Below, in pieces: positions 20,976-49,400 of a stretch of DNA of 64,000 nucleotides (its first letter is position 1; each line of letters begins with the position of its first letter). The position numbers and the translations under genes were made by a program. Under the pieces are notes generated by a model. It was not told the origin of the DNA and did not search any database. It was given only the letters and a program-made list of their open reading frames with translations. Source of the DNA: Argopecten irradians (Eukaryota > Mollusca > Bivalvia > Pectinida > Pectinidae); NCBI RefSeq assembly GCF_041381155.1, contig NC_091145.1:36657882-36721881 (forward strand). Direction: 5' to 3'.

Positions 20976-23800
20976 TGTTGTGTCTTGTATAGTTGAACTG
21001 CCCAGAGGTTACTGTTATGGGGTTAGACTGCTCAGGGGTTACTGTTTAGCTGTTTAGTGGTCAGACTGCCCAGGGGTTACTGTTTAGTGGGCAGACTGCC
21101 CAAAGGTTACTGTTCAGTGGTTGCTGTTCAGGGGTCAGACTGCTTAGGGGTTACTGTTAAGTGGTCAGACTGCTCAGGGGTTAATGTTCAGTAGCCAGAC
21201 TGCTTAACATTTACTGTTTAGTGATCAGACTGCTAAAAGGTTGCTGTTCAGGGGTCAGATTGTTCAGGGGTTAATATTCAGTGGTCAGAAAATTCAGTAG
21301 TTCATGTTCAGGGGTTAATATTCAGTGGTCAGACTGCTCAAAAGTTACCGTTTCGTAATCAGACTACTAAAAAGTTTTTGTTTAGGGGTCAGACTGTTCA
21401 GTAGTTAATGTTCAGGGGGTAATGTTCAGTGGCCAGACTGCTCAAAGGTTACTGTTTCGTAATCAGACTGCTAAAAGGTTGCTGTTCAGGGGTTAATGTT
21501 CAGTGGTCAGACTGTTCAGTAGTTTATGTTCAGTGGTCAGACTGCTCAAAGGTTGCTGTTCAGGGGTCAGATTGTTAAGTGGTCTGACTGCTCAGAGGTT
21601 ACTGTTAGGTTATCAGACTGCTCAAAGATTGCTGTTCAGGGGTTAATGTTCAGTGGTCAGACTGCTCAAAGGTTACCGTTTCGTAATTAGACTGCTTAAA
21701 GGTTTCTGTTCAGGGGCAGATTGTTCAGGGGTTGTTGTTCAGGTGTTAATATTCAGTAGTCAGACTACTCAAGTTAAGGTTACTGTTTAGTAATCAGACT
21801 GCTTAAAGGTTGCTGTTCAGGGGCAGATTGTTCAGGGGTTAATATTCAGTGGTCAGAAAGTTCAAAGGTTACCGTTTCGTAATCAGACTACTAAAAAGTT
21901 GTTGTTTAGGGGTCAGACTGTTCATTAGTTAATGTTCAGGGGGTAATGTTCAGTGGCCAGACTGTTCGGTTGTTAATGTTCAGGGGTTAATGTTCAGTGG
22001 TCAGACTGCTCAAAGGTTGCTGTTCAGGGGTCAGATTGTTAAGTGGTCTGACTGCTCAGAGGTTACTGTTAGGTTATCAGACTGCTCAAAGGTTGCTGTT
22101 CAGGGGTTAATGTTCAGTAGTCAGACTGTTCAGTAGTTAATGTTCAGGGGTTAATGTTCAGTGGTCAGACTGCTCAAAGGTTACCGTTTCGTAATTATAC
22201 TGCTTAAAGATTTCTGTTAAGGGGCAGATTGTTCAAGGGTTGTTGTTCAGGGGTTAATATTCAGTGGTCAGACTGCTCAAAGGTTGCTGTTCATGGGTCA
22301 TATTGTTTAGGGGTTAATGATCAGTGGTCAAACTGCTCAAAGGTTACTGTTCAGTGGTCAGACTGCCCACTGCCCAGAGGTTACTGTTAGACTGAGTGGT
22401 GCAAAGGGGTTTAGACTGCCCAGAGGTTAGAGTGGGTTACTGTTGAGTGGGTCAAAGGTTACTGTTTAGTTAGTTCACTACTCAAGGTTACTGTTGAGTG
22501 GTCAGACTGCTCAAGAGGTTACTGTTTAGTGGGTCAGCGTGGGTCAGATTGTTAAGTGGTCTGACTGCTCAGAGGTTACTGTTAGGTTATCAGACTGCTC
22601 AAAGGTTGCTGTTCAGGGGTTGATGTTCAGTAGTCAGACTGTTCAGTAGTTAATGTTCAGGGGTTAATGTTCAGTGGTCAGACTGCTCAAAGGTTACCGT
22701 TTCGTAATTATACTGCTTAAAGATTTCTGTTAAGGGGCAGATTGTTCAAGGGTTGTTGTTCAGGGGTTAATATTCAGTGGTCAGACTGCTCAAAGGTTGC
22801 TGTTCAGGGGTCATATTGTTTAGGGGTTAATGATCAGTGGTCAAACTGCTCAAAGGTTACTGTTCAGTGGTCAGACTGCCCAGAGGTTACTGTTGAGTGG
22901 TTATAGACTGCCCAGAGGTTACTGTTGAGTGGTTAGACTACTCAAGGGTTACTGTTAAGTGGTCAGACTGCCCAGAGGTTACTGTTTAGTGGTTAGACTG
23001 CCCAGATGTTACTGTTCAGGGGTTACTGTTTAGTGGCCAGACTGCCCAGAGGTTACTGTTGAGTGGTTAGACTACTCAGGGGTTACTGTTTAGTGGTCAG
23101 ACTGCTCATAGGTTGCTGTTCAGGGGTTACTGTTTAGTGATCAAACTGCCCAAAGGTTACTGTTGAGTGGTCAGACTGCCCAGAGGTTACTGTTTAGTGG
23201 TCAAACAATTCAAAAGTTGCTGTTGAGTGGTCAGACTGCTCAAAGGTTACTGTTTAGTATTCAGGCTGCCCAGGGGTTACTGTTTAGTGGTCAGACTGCC
23301 CCAAGGTAACTGTTGAGTGGTCAGACTGCCAAGAGGTAACTGTTTAGTGGTCAGACTGCCCAGAGGTTACTGTTATGGGGTTAGACTGCTCAGGGGTTAC
23401 TGTTTAGCTGTTTAGTGGTCAGACTGCCCAGGGGTTACTGTTTAGTGGGCAGACTGCCCAAAGGTTACTGTTCAGTGGTTACTGTTCAGTGGCCAGACTG
23501 TACAGGGGTTACTGTTTAGTTGCCAGACTGCTCAGAGGTTACTGTTTAGTGGTCAGACTGTCCAGGGGTTACTGTTTAGTGGACAGACTGCCCAAAGGTT
23601 ACTGTTCAGTGGTTACTGCTCAGTGGTTACTGCTCAGTGGCCAGACTGTACAGGGGTGTCTGTTTAATGGTCAGATTGCCCAGAGGTTACTGTATAATGG
23701 TCAGACTGTTCAGAGGTTACTATTCAGTGATCAGACTATTTAGTGGTCAGACTGGATGCTGTTCAGAAGTCAGACTGCTCACAAGTTACTGTTCAGACTT
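20976..23800. repeat. 2.8 kb 30-bp minisatellite with higher-order structure
   Basis: Around 90 copies of a ~30-bp unit built from GGTTACTGTTCAGTGGTCAG and ACTGCTCA, often with shortened or fused units. A block containing GATTGTTAAGTGGTCTGACT starts near 21567, 22031 and 22544, which shows higher-order repeats of ~464-513 bp. A ~120-bp block (TTACTGTTATGGGGTTAGAC onward) occurs near both array edges (about 21005 and 23355). No protein is supported; the 84-codon ORF is repeat-derived. Confidence 0.9.
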
Positions 23801-24320
23801 AAAAAATCATTTTTAATGACCATTGAACACATGTATCTAAAAGTATAAAACTTCAAATACACAATTACATTAAAAATCTATTTGATTGTTACAGAATGAT
23901 TCTGCTTAATAAGAAATTTAACAATAGACCTTGAAAATATTGGGTATTGGTATACAAGACTTAAGCCACGATTTATTAAAAGTAAAATCTCTGAGCAGGT
24001 CTTATCCCCTTAGATTGTAATATAACAAAGTTATATGTATTAGGATATTGACCAAATTCTTTATCTTAATTTCTGATTATCTCCCCTGAATAACCATTCC
24101 AATTATCATCTAGATAAAGAAAAGGTACTGACTTCATTTCTTACACCAGCAACTCTTTTCATAAACATTTCTAGCAGATACAATAAAACTATTATTGAAT
24201 GTAAGTTGTAGTTTAATATCCTAGTAATTTATACCATCACTAGGTAACATACAGTATCCACTAATATCTATTAACTAAAGCTATGTACAACCTCTAAGTG
24301 CACTTATTGTCCTCACCTTG
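23801..24320. other. gene-free stretch
   Basis: AT-rich non-repetitive DNA between two minisatellites; nothing recognised. Confidence 0.4.
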
Positions 24321-24321
24321 G

Positions 24322-24500
24322 TAATTCACCTAGGTAACTATCACCATGGTGTAACCATCACCTAGGTAACTATCACCATGGTAACTATCACCATGGTAGC
24401 TATCACCATGGTAACTATCACCATGGTAGCTATCACCTCGGTAACTACGTGTATTACCATGGTAACTATCACTTTGGTAACTTTACCTTGCATGGTAAGT
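24322..24500. repeat. 15-bp minisatellite (CACCATGGTAACTAT)
   Basis: Ten or so copies of a 15-bp unit, CACCATGGTAACTAT, with CCTAGG and CTCGG variants in place of CCATGG. Isolated single units reappear near 24700-24745 and 24870, suggesting that the array was once longer. Confidence 0.85.
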
Positions 24501-27500
24501 ATCATCTAGGCCATTTTCGTTTATATGATTGACCTAGTTACTCGTTTGTGAATACAATTTATTTAAATGAGCATTGACAAAGTCTTCACATATATAGGTC
24601 TGAATCAAAATCTGCATGTCCGTCATGATTTATACCTGTAATAATTACTTTTACAAATGGTTGAACTTGTTGTTCCACATAAACGAAAATGCCTGTAGGT
24701 AACTATTACCTTGCATTGTAACGATCACCTAGGTAACATTTACACTATTGCTTTTACTCAAGGATGTGAAAAATACATTTACATTTTATATGATAATCAT
24801 ATACAATGTAGTATAACTGATGTGATAATACATCTACAAGCAAACCTCCAAATAAACAGGCCTTGTATCCATGGTAACATAGTATTGGTCGTTAATAACA
24901 ATGTTATAGTATGAAGCACTGATATGGTACAATGTCACTATCTATATTATACATGCACTCTATTTGAATCGGTATGTGCTGAAGCCATTCAATAAATAGT
25001 AAGGAAAATTATAAGGGCCTTATCATTATGGAGATTTATTTCCTATTATATATCAGCAGCTAGAAGAGCTGTTGTTTTATGCAAGTGTAAACAATCTGGT
25101 TTGTAGCCAGTAGATTCTAGAGCACTCAATAGTTAACTAAAAAAAACATTTCAAAAAATTAATGGTAAAAATATAGCATGGCATTAACAAACCTTTCTTG
25201 TTTTGCATATATTTTTTGTTTGATATTCAACGAAATGCTATGGCGAGTACTGCTGATATAATGTTAAATATTTTGATTCATCAGAAATAAAGGGTCTAAA
25301 GATATATATGTGATGTGTATAGGCTATGGGTTGAGAATTCTAGCCATGTCTGGGGTACAAATGATCACAGAGAATTGAGACTTTGGACCTATCCTTGCCA
25401 TTGAAGCACACTATCAGGACTAGGATTCTGAATACATACACTCTTAAAACATTTCCTGTGTCCCTACATATATACAGATATAGGACGAGTTATGTATACC
25501 AATGATGTTATGAAACACAAAATACAGATATGAAGGATCTTACAAGAGTGGCTATGTAGTAAGTAATTTCTTTCACGAGTTCAAGAATTTTGATACGTCA
25601 TGAGCCTTAAGAAGAGTGGCATATCAAATTATTTAACGAATTTAATAAATTTCTTGTTACACAGCCACAAATGTAAGATTCTATTTATCACATAACTAGT
25701 ATTCATGAAAATATAGACAAAAGTTTCCATTTCCTTTCTATATAAGAGTGGCGAGGTTTGAATATGACGTTACCTTCTACGGATACAATGATGTCAAATT
25801 TTGATTATGGCGACATTATAACCGTGATGTTACAAGTGTTATCATGATATTTATGACATGGCTGAACAGGAATACATGTATAGGATGATCGAATTATATA
25901 TACCAATGATTTCATGAAACACAGCAAAATATAGATGTAATAAATCACCGGTATTAGTGGCACATCACACACTTTTAATCTAAAATAATGATAAAATTCT
26001 GCAAATCGTCCAACTCAATGATGCTAACAAACACTTTAAACGAGTTGTGTTGTATCTCTAAGAAAGATTTCTCAGATTGATAGTTATTACAGTAGCCATT
26101 CATTACTGGGTAAAAAAATTATGAAAAAAAAAAATGATGGCTAAAAGTAAGTTAGAAATGAGGAATATATTATTTCTTACGTCGTTGGATGTGAACAAAA
26201 ATTTCATTTGGAATTTGTCATTTTCCAGTAAGAACTATACTATCTAATGGTACAAGTCATACCTTAACCTATGTTAAGCTACTTCAGTTGATTTAAATTA
26301 AACGAATACCGGAATAATTTTTACAAAATGATAAGACAAAATAATCTTTTTTATTAATTTTTTTATTGAACTTCTAAACTGCGTAGCACATGTATGTAAT
26401 AATACATAAACATGTCTATTACACTCTATGTTAAACGTGGATGTGCTACACATAATAAAAACAATCAGATAGCCCCGCTCATGTAGTTATATAATGTCAT
26501 ATCCGGCACTGTTTTCACCTAAGAAGAGGTGAACAGAAACAAGCCTTAGCTAAAGTGCGAGTAGATTCACCCGACAGATGCTTTTGTTTTGAGTATTACG
26601 GTAACTTTTTCACTTTTTACGATTTCCCTTGTTAAATATGTTTTGGTAAAGGGGCATTTTATTGGTCTATACTTCAAGAATTATCCCCCTTGACATCTAC
26701 TCGCCCATTTAAGGCTATATACCATTTAGTGCATTTTACTACAAAAGTATTTGCATAAGACTTAATAAAGAGGTATTCATGGATCTTCAATCAGATGGCT
26801 TATCTTATATTTACCTATTTTCTAAATTTGAAAATGATGTCAGAAATCAACCAAATCAATCATACAATATATATTAATAATAAAATTATTTTTACAAAAA
26901 ATGTAAATATTTCCTTGAAGTTCAAGCATCAGTTCAGACATGTTACTAACAACTCTGTTCTATACCTTACAAAGTGATCTCCACTATAATGTTTTATCAA
27001 TAATATTAAGGTACATAAAATGCGAGATTGTGGCACATGAATTCTTAACGAGCAAATGTTTGTAACCAAATGTATGTAAACAAATAAAACACTTGTTCAA
27101 TAACAACAAAAAGGTTATGTGTCTTGTAAACAACCTTGACCCCACTACCTATTCTAGGTTATTAATCCGTGTATTATAATCTACTGTAAGACAACTGAAA
27201 TGATTTCTTGAAAGCAGCAATTGAATTCATGTCTTCAAATATAAATCAAAACAATTGGCCTTGATATGGAAGACTTTCCATAACAAAGCCATACAGTATA
27301 AGGTCCATAATATCAGAATTATTGTTATAAACTTTTGATATCACAGTTAAAAAGTATCCACTGAAATAATTTGATTCCAGTTTTAATTTTGGAATAATAA
27401 ATTATAATCAGACCATATCTGAAAGAATCATTATACAATCTGATGAAAACAAACATTATTTCATTTTCTTGGCTACTATAAACATTGGATTGACTTGTGA

Positions 27501-27678
27501 ATTAATACCATCTGATATCAAACTTTTAATATGTCTATTGAAACACGAATATAGAAATATGTGTAAGTAATTATAGTAAAGATATACTGCTAACTGTATT
27601 TAAACAAATTGGTAAAAACCAATGATAATAAAAACCAAGAGACAATACATTTTCATTGTTTTTGTAATGACAACTCCT
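24501..27678. other. gene-poor AT-rich interval downstream of MAPKAPK2
   Basis: About 3.2 kb without a recognised gene or RNA. A short diverged repeat (TATACCAATGAT..ATGAAACACA) occurs near 25495 and 25908, with AGTGGC-rich segments between. The remaining ORFs are under 70 codons and unremarkable. Confidence 0.45.
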
Positions 27679-27679
27679 G

Positions 27680-28438
27680 ATACTGTATTTTCCCTAATGA
27701 GGGCGCCGGGCGCGGGTAAATGGCCAAGAGGGGCGCCGTTATTTGAGACCATTTTTAGATGGTTTTTTTTTTTTCTGAAACAGACTATAGTCATCTTGCT
27801 TTAGTTTTGTATTTTTCTGAAACTTACTATAACCAACTTACGTTTTGAAGTCAAGTAAGTATTGAAATTACATAATTATGAAATGTATGCACCAGAAGTA
27901 TTAAACATTTGTTAAATATGTCTGTTTCACGGAATTTTGGCATTTCATGCTAGCCTGTTTGTTTACCATGCGTACACAAAATGGCGAACAGTGCTGCCGA
28001 TCGCTACTTTCGTTTTGTGGCAGATGGGAAATGCTGACAAGAGCACACAATAAAATGCTTAGAAATGATAACATTCCTGTTATTTAGGAACCTTTATCAT
28101 AGATATACAGTAAGTATTCATAAAACCTGTATAGACATCGCTAAAATGTTGTTGCCAGTTGGTCTTCATCCATACACCTGTATGGGCATTCAAGTGACAC
28201 ATTTTGTTATGAACATGGCGTTCTTGATGTTTCTATGTGTAAACTCTTGGAAAAGATGTCCTAAGTTGTCCAATGCAATAAATCTAGTGCTTAAGCATCA
28301 GATTGATGTGAAACAGTATTTTATTAGCGTCTGCGAAGACAAATCGTCACAATATGACACAAATATTGTATGAAAATAGCAAAAAACGTGGGGGCGCCCT
28401 TATCACAGGAGGTGCTCTTAATAGGGAAAATACGGTAT
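27680..28438. mobile_element. ~760-bp terminal-inverted-repeat element
   Basis: Left end TACTGTATTTTCCCTAATGAG then GGCGCC; right end CTCTTAATAGGGAAAATACGG, which is its complement with few mismatches. GGGGCGCC also lies just inside the right end. A TA dinucleotide flanks both sides, compatible with a TA target duplication. The interior has a start-like ATGGCGAACAGTGCTGCC near 27980 and a 102-codon ORF with no recognised domain, so it is probably a non-autonomous derivative. Superfamily not determined. Confidence 0.65.
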
Positions 28439-28893
28439 ATTGAAATGACAATAGATTTTTAAAACATCTGTTTTTTTGTAAATAGAATATAACACAGTAA
28501 ATATCAATAAAATTTTCATGAAAATAATATGTATGTTCCACATGCATATTTTCTGTACAGTGTAAAAATATTGAACAATGACAAGTTATCACTCCCTCTC
28601 TCTTAAACTGCTTTATAAAATAAAAATTTAAAACATACAACTTCAAAATAATATTAATTAGAACTTAAAGGATTATTTAAAACTTCATGTAGCATTTTCA
28701 CTACTGTATTATTCTGTTTTTAATTGTACAAAATATGTATTAAAGTCACTTTTCAGTGTCCCTTGAATATTCCGCAGATATTTCTTAGGTGGAATATCTA
28801 CATAATTGTCTTAACCACCTGCATCAGCATGTATTTTTATATAAACACACAGGTAAATTTGGTAACAGAGCTCCTGTGAGTGATAGTTTTACA

Positions 28894-44495
<15,602 letters not shown>

Positions 44496-46766
44496 ATGAA
44501 ACGTATGCAAGATCGCGAAAGTTCACCTAGAAGCAAGAGATCACGCTCTGGTTATCCTGGGATCGATCATGAATCATCTAGAGACAGAATGTCTCCGGAC
44601 ATGGACAGACGCGATAGCCGGGGACGCGAGCCGAAACCAAAACCTTACCGGGATTTCGATCATGATCTTGGACCAATGCCCAGGGGTAACAAATATCACG
44701 ATAGAATGGGGGACGGATTCGGACCCGCAAGGTCGGAAGTAAGAGGACCAGAATACAGGTCTTTGTGCTTAAGTAACATTTCTAGTAAAATACCTGACAC
44801 TGTTTTGAAAGATAATTTATACCACGAATTCAAGAAATTTGGAGAATTCAATGTAAACGTGACATTTACCGGAGATCAGAGGGTTGCATACATAAATTTT
44901 CGCTACCCTGAAGACGCTAGAGCAGCAAAGCATGCTAAATCAAAACTGATGGTTTTTGACAGACCAGTACGTGTTGATCCAGTGTTTCATAGGCGTCGCA
45001 GCAGTAGCCCAAACACTGACATTGGTCGGGATTATGGTCCCAGTAAAGGGTATGGACACAACTCTCCTCCTATGCAGTATGGAGGAATGCGTGGAGATGG
45101 TATGGGAAGAGGAGGTGGTAACAGACGTCAAAGTATGGGACGTGGATCATATTTTGGAAATCAGGATGATATGCCTCCACCAATGAGATCAATGGATAGG
45201 GATAATTATCAGCCGCATTTTCAAAAAGAGGGTGGAGCACGAAAAGCACCAAATGAAAAGTTCCCATACCATTTGGATCACATTAATCCAGAAGATGACA
45301 TAAAGGCAACTAGAACGTTATTTGTTGGCAATCTGGACTACAACATTGATTTGATGGAGCTGCGACAAATTTTCGAGCGGTACGGTGTAATTGAAGACAT
45401 TGATGTGAAGCGACCACAAAGAGGGCAGGGAAATGCCTATGCATTTCTGAAATACATGAACTTAGATTGTGCACATCGAGCAAAAGTGGAGATGTCGGGA
45501 CAGTACATCGGAAGATTTCAGTGCAAGATAGGTTATGGGAAAGTGACTCCAACAACATGTTTGTGGGTAGGAGGCTTAGGACCCTGGGTGACCCATCAGG
45601 CATTGGAACGTGAGTTTGACCGATTTGGAGTAATTGACAGGATTGAATGGCCACATGGAAAGAATTATGCTTACGTTTTGTATGACAACATTGATGCTGC
45701 TACAGCTGCCTGTCAAGAAATGAGAGGATTTCCTCTCGGTGATTCGAACAGAAGACTTAGAGTTGATTTTGCTGATGTAAGTCATATCCAAAGTTCACCT
45801 AGACCAAATGATCCTCCGTCACCAGATGGCAGGGATATTGGAAGAAATCCACCATGGCGACCACCGTATGACGGTCCAGGTGAACCACATAGAGATGACT
45901 GGGGAATGGATGATCGAGGTCAGCGTGGTCTTGATCCCAGAGACAACAATTCAGGACATAGAGGAAGAGACATTTGGGAAGGAGGTGACAGAAATAGACG
46001 TCCAAGATCACCAGATGATTTCATGGATCGACAGCATAGACGCTCTAAAAGCCAAGAGAACAAGTTTGACCAAAAGGACCGAGATATGGGACGAAGCAGA
46101 GATAACGGGCGTCGTCCAATGCATTCACAGGAACGAGATTTTAATGACAGTGACAGAGGTGATTTAAGACGTTCAGATGACCGAAGAATATCTCAAGGGG
46201 ACAAAGAAACTGAAAAGGCATTAGAGATGGTAGAAAACATAGCAGAAATGTCTAAGTGTTTACCAGCTGCATGGAATGGTGCTTTAATATTGAAGAGTAG
46301 TGCTTTTCCAGCTAGGATGCATGTTGTGGGTGGTAATGTCACTTTGGTTGATAATATGATGAGGGACCCTTCGACAACTGAAACGCCCGTCCTCAAAGTA
46401 AAGCAGAGACTTCGTCTTGATCAACCAAAATTGGAAGATGTTGGTCGCAGAGTAACAGGAGCTGGACCTCGTGGTCACTGCATTCTACTGGCACTTAGTG
46501 GTTCTCTACAAAACTATGAAGACACATCTGTTCAGCAAAGACCTCTGAAAAATCTAGTAACATACCTGAGACAGAAAGACGCAGCTGGTGTTATTTCACT
46601 TCCCAATTACGACTCGAAAGATAAAGATAATGTTGGTGTGTTGTATGCGTTTCCACCTTGTCAGTTTGGATATGACTATCTTATGACCAAAGCACCAAGA
46701 CTTCCCCCAGAGCCTGCAGTTCAAGATGACTACATGGTCATAGTGGTCATTCGAGGAGCAGCTTAG
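44496..46766 (+). CDS. RBM15: RBM15 / spenito family RNA-binding protein
   Basis: Uninterrupted ORF of 756 codons. RRM1 ~88-163 (SLCLSNISSKIPDTVLKDNL), RRM2 ~272-348 (RTLFVGNLDY..AYAFLKY) and RRM3 ~354-428 (CLWVGGLGPWVTHQALEREF) are followed by an Arg/Asp/Ser-rich linker (~430-570). A C-terminal SPOC domain (~585-755) starts AAWNGALILKSSAFPARMHV and ends MVIVVIRGAA. This is the spenito/RBM15-RBM15B architecture. In animals these nuclear proteins recruit the m6A methyltransferase complex to RNA and act in splicing and export. It is shorter than human RBM15 (~977) mainly in the linkers. Lack of introns in the main ORF is usual for the family. The start is the first ATG after an in-frame stop. 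An acceptor-like TTTTTTTTGTCTTTGCAG ending at ~48225 suggests a spliced 3' UTR exon. RBM15 versus RBM15B cannot be separated, as invertebrates usually have one gene. Confidence 0.97.
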   Translation: MKRMQDRESSPRSKRSRSGYPGIDHESSRDRMSPDMDRRDSRGREPKPKPYRDFDHDLGPMPRGNKYHDRMGDGFGPARSEVRGPEYRSLCLSNISSKIPDTVLKDNLYHEFKKFGEFNVNVTFTGDQRVAYINFRYPEDARAAKHAKSKLMVFDRPVRVDPVFHRRRSSSPNTDIGRDYGPSKGYGHNSPPMQYGGMRGDGMGRGGGNRRQSMGRGSYFGNQDDMPPPMRSMDRDNYQPHFQKEGGARKAPNEKFPYHLDHINPEDDIKATRTLFVGNLDYNIDLMELRQIFERYGVIEDIDVKRPQRGQGNAYAFLKYMNLDCAHRAKVEMSGQYIGRFQCKIGYGKVTPTTCLWVGGLGPWVTHQALEREFDRFGVIDRIEWPHGKNYAYVLYDNIDAATAACQEMRGFPLGDSNRRLRVDFADVSHIQSSPRPNDPPSPDGRDIGRNPPWRPPYDGPGEPHRDDWGMDDRGQRGLDPRDNNSGHRGRDIWEGGDRNRRPRSPDDFMDRQHRRSKSQENKFDQKDRDMGRSRDNGRRPMHSQERDFNDSDRGDLRRSDDRRISQGDKETEKALEMVENIAEMSKCLPAAWNGALILKSSAFPARMHVVGGNVTLVDNMMRDPSTTETPVLKVKQRLRLDQPKLEDVGRRVTGAGPRGHCILLALSGSLQNYEDTSVQQRPLKNLVTYLRQKDAAGVISLPNYDSKDKDNVGVLYAFPPCQFGYDYLMTKAPRLPPEPAVQDDYMVIVVIRGAA

Positions 46767-49400
46767 GTTGCAATCATTTGTCGTCTCCATTTTATTGTCT
46801 CATTATTATTACAATGTAAACATTTCAGGCCATGATCAATCAATTTTTTTCATTCAATGTTGAATTAGTTATGTACATCAATTTCCCTGTACCTGTATTT
46901 TTTACAAGTATCAAATTGTTATATGTTTCAACTCATTTTTTTTACCAATATTAAACTGTTTTTTATTTGACATTTTTATCTATACCCAAACCACATGAAT
47001 GTAATAAAGGCAAGATTAATTTGATAACCAGGATGTCGATGTATATATAATATATATGCATAAGGCTATGTGGAATTTTTTTAAGAAACGTTGTTGAAAA
47101 GAACTGATGGTTAAGATTTGTTATTGATGAAATGTTTCAAATTATTTCTTAGATTGTCCATGATCATGAGTTTTACGATGTGCAGCTATTTGAATTATTC
47201 GACAATTAATATTTAAGGCTTTGTATAGACTAGTTAAATTAATCAATTGATAGCGCTTGGTACATACATGTACACTTGAAACTACTAATGATTTACTGTG
47301 CTTAATTGTTTTTGGTAGTCTCTACATTTATACTGTTTCAAACCACATTACATTTCCACTTTCCAGATACTTCGTATAGTCTAATTTCAATAATTTCATG
47401 ACTATTTGTATTTGTTCTAACTTTAAAAAAAAATTCAATCTCTACAATTTGATTAACAAAAACTCTTTTTTCTTAATTCTTGCATTAAAATTAAGCAAGA
47501 CCGACTGATATCTGGCAAATCATGAAACAAACATGAAACTTCAATTATAATCTAATTCATTCTTTTTATGAATAATTTTTTCTTTTATTTTTTTTTTATG
47601 TTAAATTAAAACTTTGTCAATAGTTCAGTACCTGATTGTTAAAATGAAATTTAAAAAAAAAACATGTAAAAGTGTCTGTAATTTTTCATGAAGCCATAAA
47701 ATTGCTTTTGTTCGGGATCTTGCTGTGTAAATTTTATGCTATATATATCAATTAATTACAAACTTTGATGCATATTAATGTTTCTAAAAGCTTTGAACTA
47801 GTATCAATTTGTAGAAGTATGTTGTTTGGTTGTCTCTCTGCTTTATAAGTAGCTCAACTATCATCAATCGATGGCCACACATAGCTGTCCGTCAGGAAGA
47901 TGAGGGAATTTCCTAGTTTGGCCTAGCTCATCTGTCAACTGTTGTGTAAGTTACATGTCAAAGAACAACTCTAAGTACAATATTATTTAGAATATGTGTT
48001 ACAATACATATATACTTTTATACATTGTGCTAGCTATAGTGGCTAATTAAATATGATGTATCAGGTAAACATTCATAAATTACTTCTGTGTATAAGGTTG
48101 TATATTTTCCTCTAGTCTTGATTTTATTCATTTAAAATGAAATTTGATCATTACTTGTTCAACTTTACTCTTTTATGTTGACCATGGTAAAAACTTGATG
48201 TCTGACATTTTTTTTGTCTTTGCAGAGTATCAGCCGTGGAATGATCCCATTGGTAGACAAGTGGTTAACAAGAAGTTGAAGAAGATATGGGTGCAACTGC
48301 GGCTATTATGATGTTGTGAATTCATGATCAGTGGTCTTTCATCAAGTGCTGTGCTACGAAAAATCATGTGTTGTGCTTTTGTGTACAACAGTACAAGAAC
48401 TTTCCTGTTCTTAATAAGAGCTCTTTGGACTCATGGTCAATATTATTACAACTGAAAACGGCGATAATCCTCAGATTTAGACTTTATAATGTGCAAGTCG
48501 GAATGTGTGTGACACTGGTATAAAAATGAGGACAATCATCAGATGTTTCTGAGAATTAAATACCAGCATTCTGATGAAGAATTTTCTGTTTAAGTTATTG
48601 TGATAAATACATTTGTGTTATGAAGATCAAGTGTGTCCAATTCAACATATTGTGTTGAAGTCTCCTCAAGATGATCTATGATATATATGTTGTGCCCCAT
48701 GCGTGTGCCAAGAATTATGTTCGTCGATTCCCTGCTTGTGTTTTATAGTTCTTATGGAAGGAAATTGTGTAGAGTAGTAAAATGTGGGCTGTTGAAAAGT
48801 AATTCTCAACTTTAAGGGAGTTCATTTTAAAATTCAACCATTTTTAGTGCAAGATTCGGAAGTGCACCTTCAGGTTTTCGGCAACATTTTGGAAATAAGA
48901 AATATCTTCCAAATTCCAAGGTGGATTTCTCAAATTTTCCTTCTAATTTTGGAGAAATTTCTCATCATTTTAAGATTTTAAATAAGGTGTGAAAATATTT
49001 TAAGTGAAAACGGAAGTGATTCTTGTGTCCAGACTCCAATATTTGTGGTGTCGTTAAAAAAAATTTATTTTTATTCCAAACTTGAATATGTGTAAGTAAT
49101 TTTACATTTCTCTTTGGTGAGAAAGGAACCAAATGCCTGCTGTGTTGAATTGAGGAATTCCATTGAAATCCTTGGAGATTTTGTGTTTGTGCATACAAAT
49201 TCATGTATAGAATTCAATGTGTACAGAGTTTGTGAAAAGTGTATATAGAAAACAGCCGAACATCATGTGCATTTCACATAAGTTCAGTTATGTATTACGG
49301 AGGAAGGTCTTGGCGCAGTGAGAGTTATTCAGCTTGGTGTCAATGTCTGTGTAATAATGGCATGTATTGTACAATTTTAGGATAGAATAAACATCAATTA
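46767..49400 (+). other. RBM15 3' UTR and probable downstream exon
   Basis: No new gene is recognised. A close polyadenylation signal is at 47003. A pyrimidine tract ending in GCAG at ~48225 is followed by less AT-rich, non-repetitive sequence to ~49400, where another AATAAA lies (49386). It is most simply an alternative or spliced 3' UTR (inference). Confidence 0.4.
47003..47008 (+). terminator. candidate RBM15 polyadenylation signal
   Basis: AATAAA about 240 bp after the stop codon, the first canonical hexamer on this strand downstream of the gene. A second, at 49386-49391, would serve a longer transcript. Confidence 0.5.
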
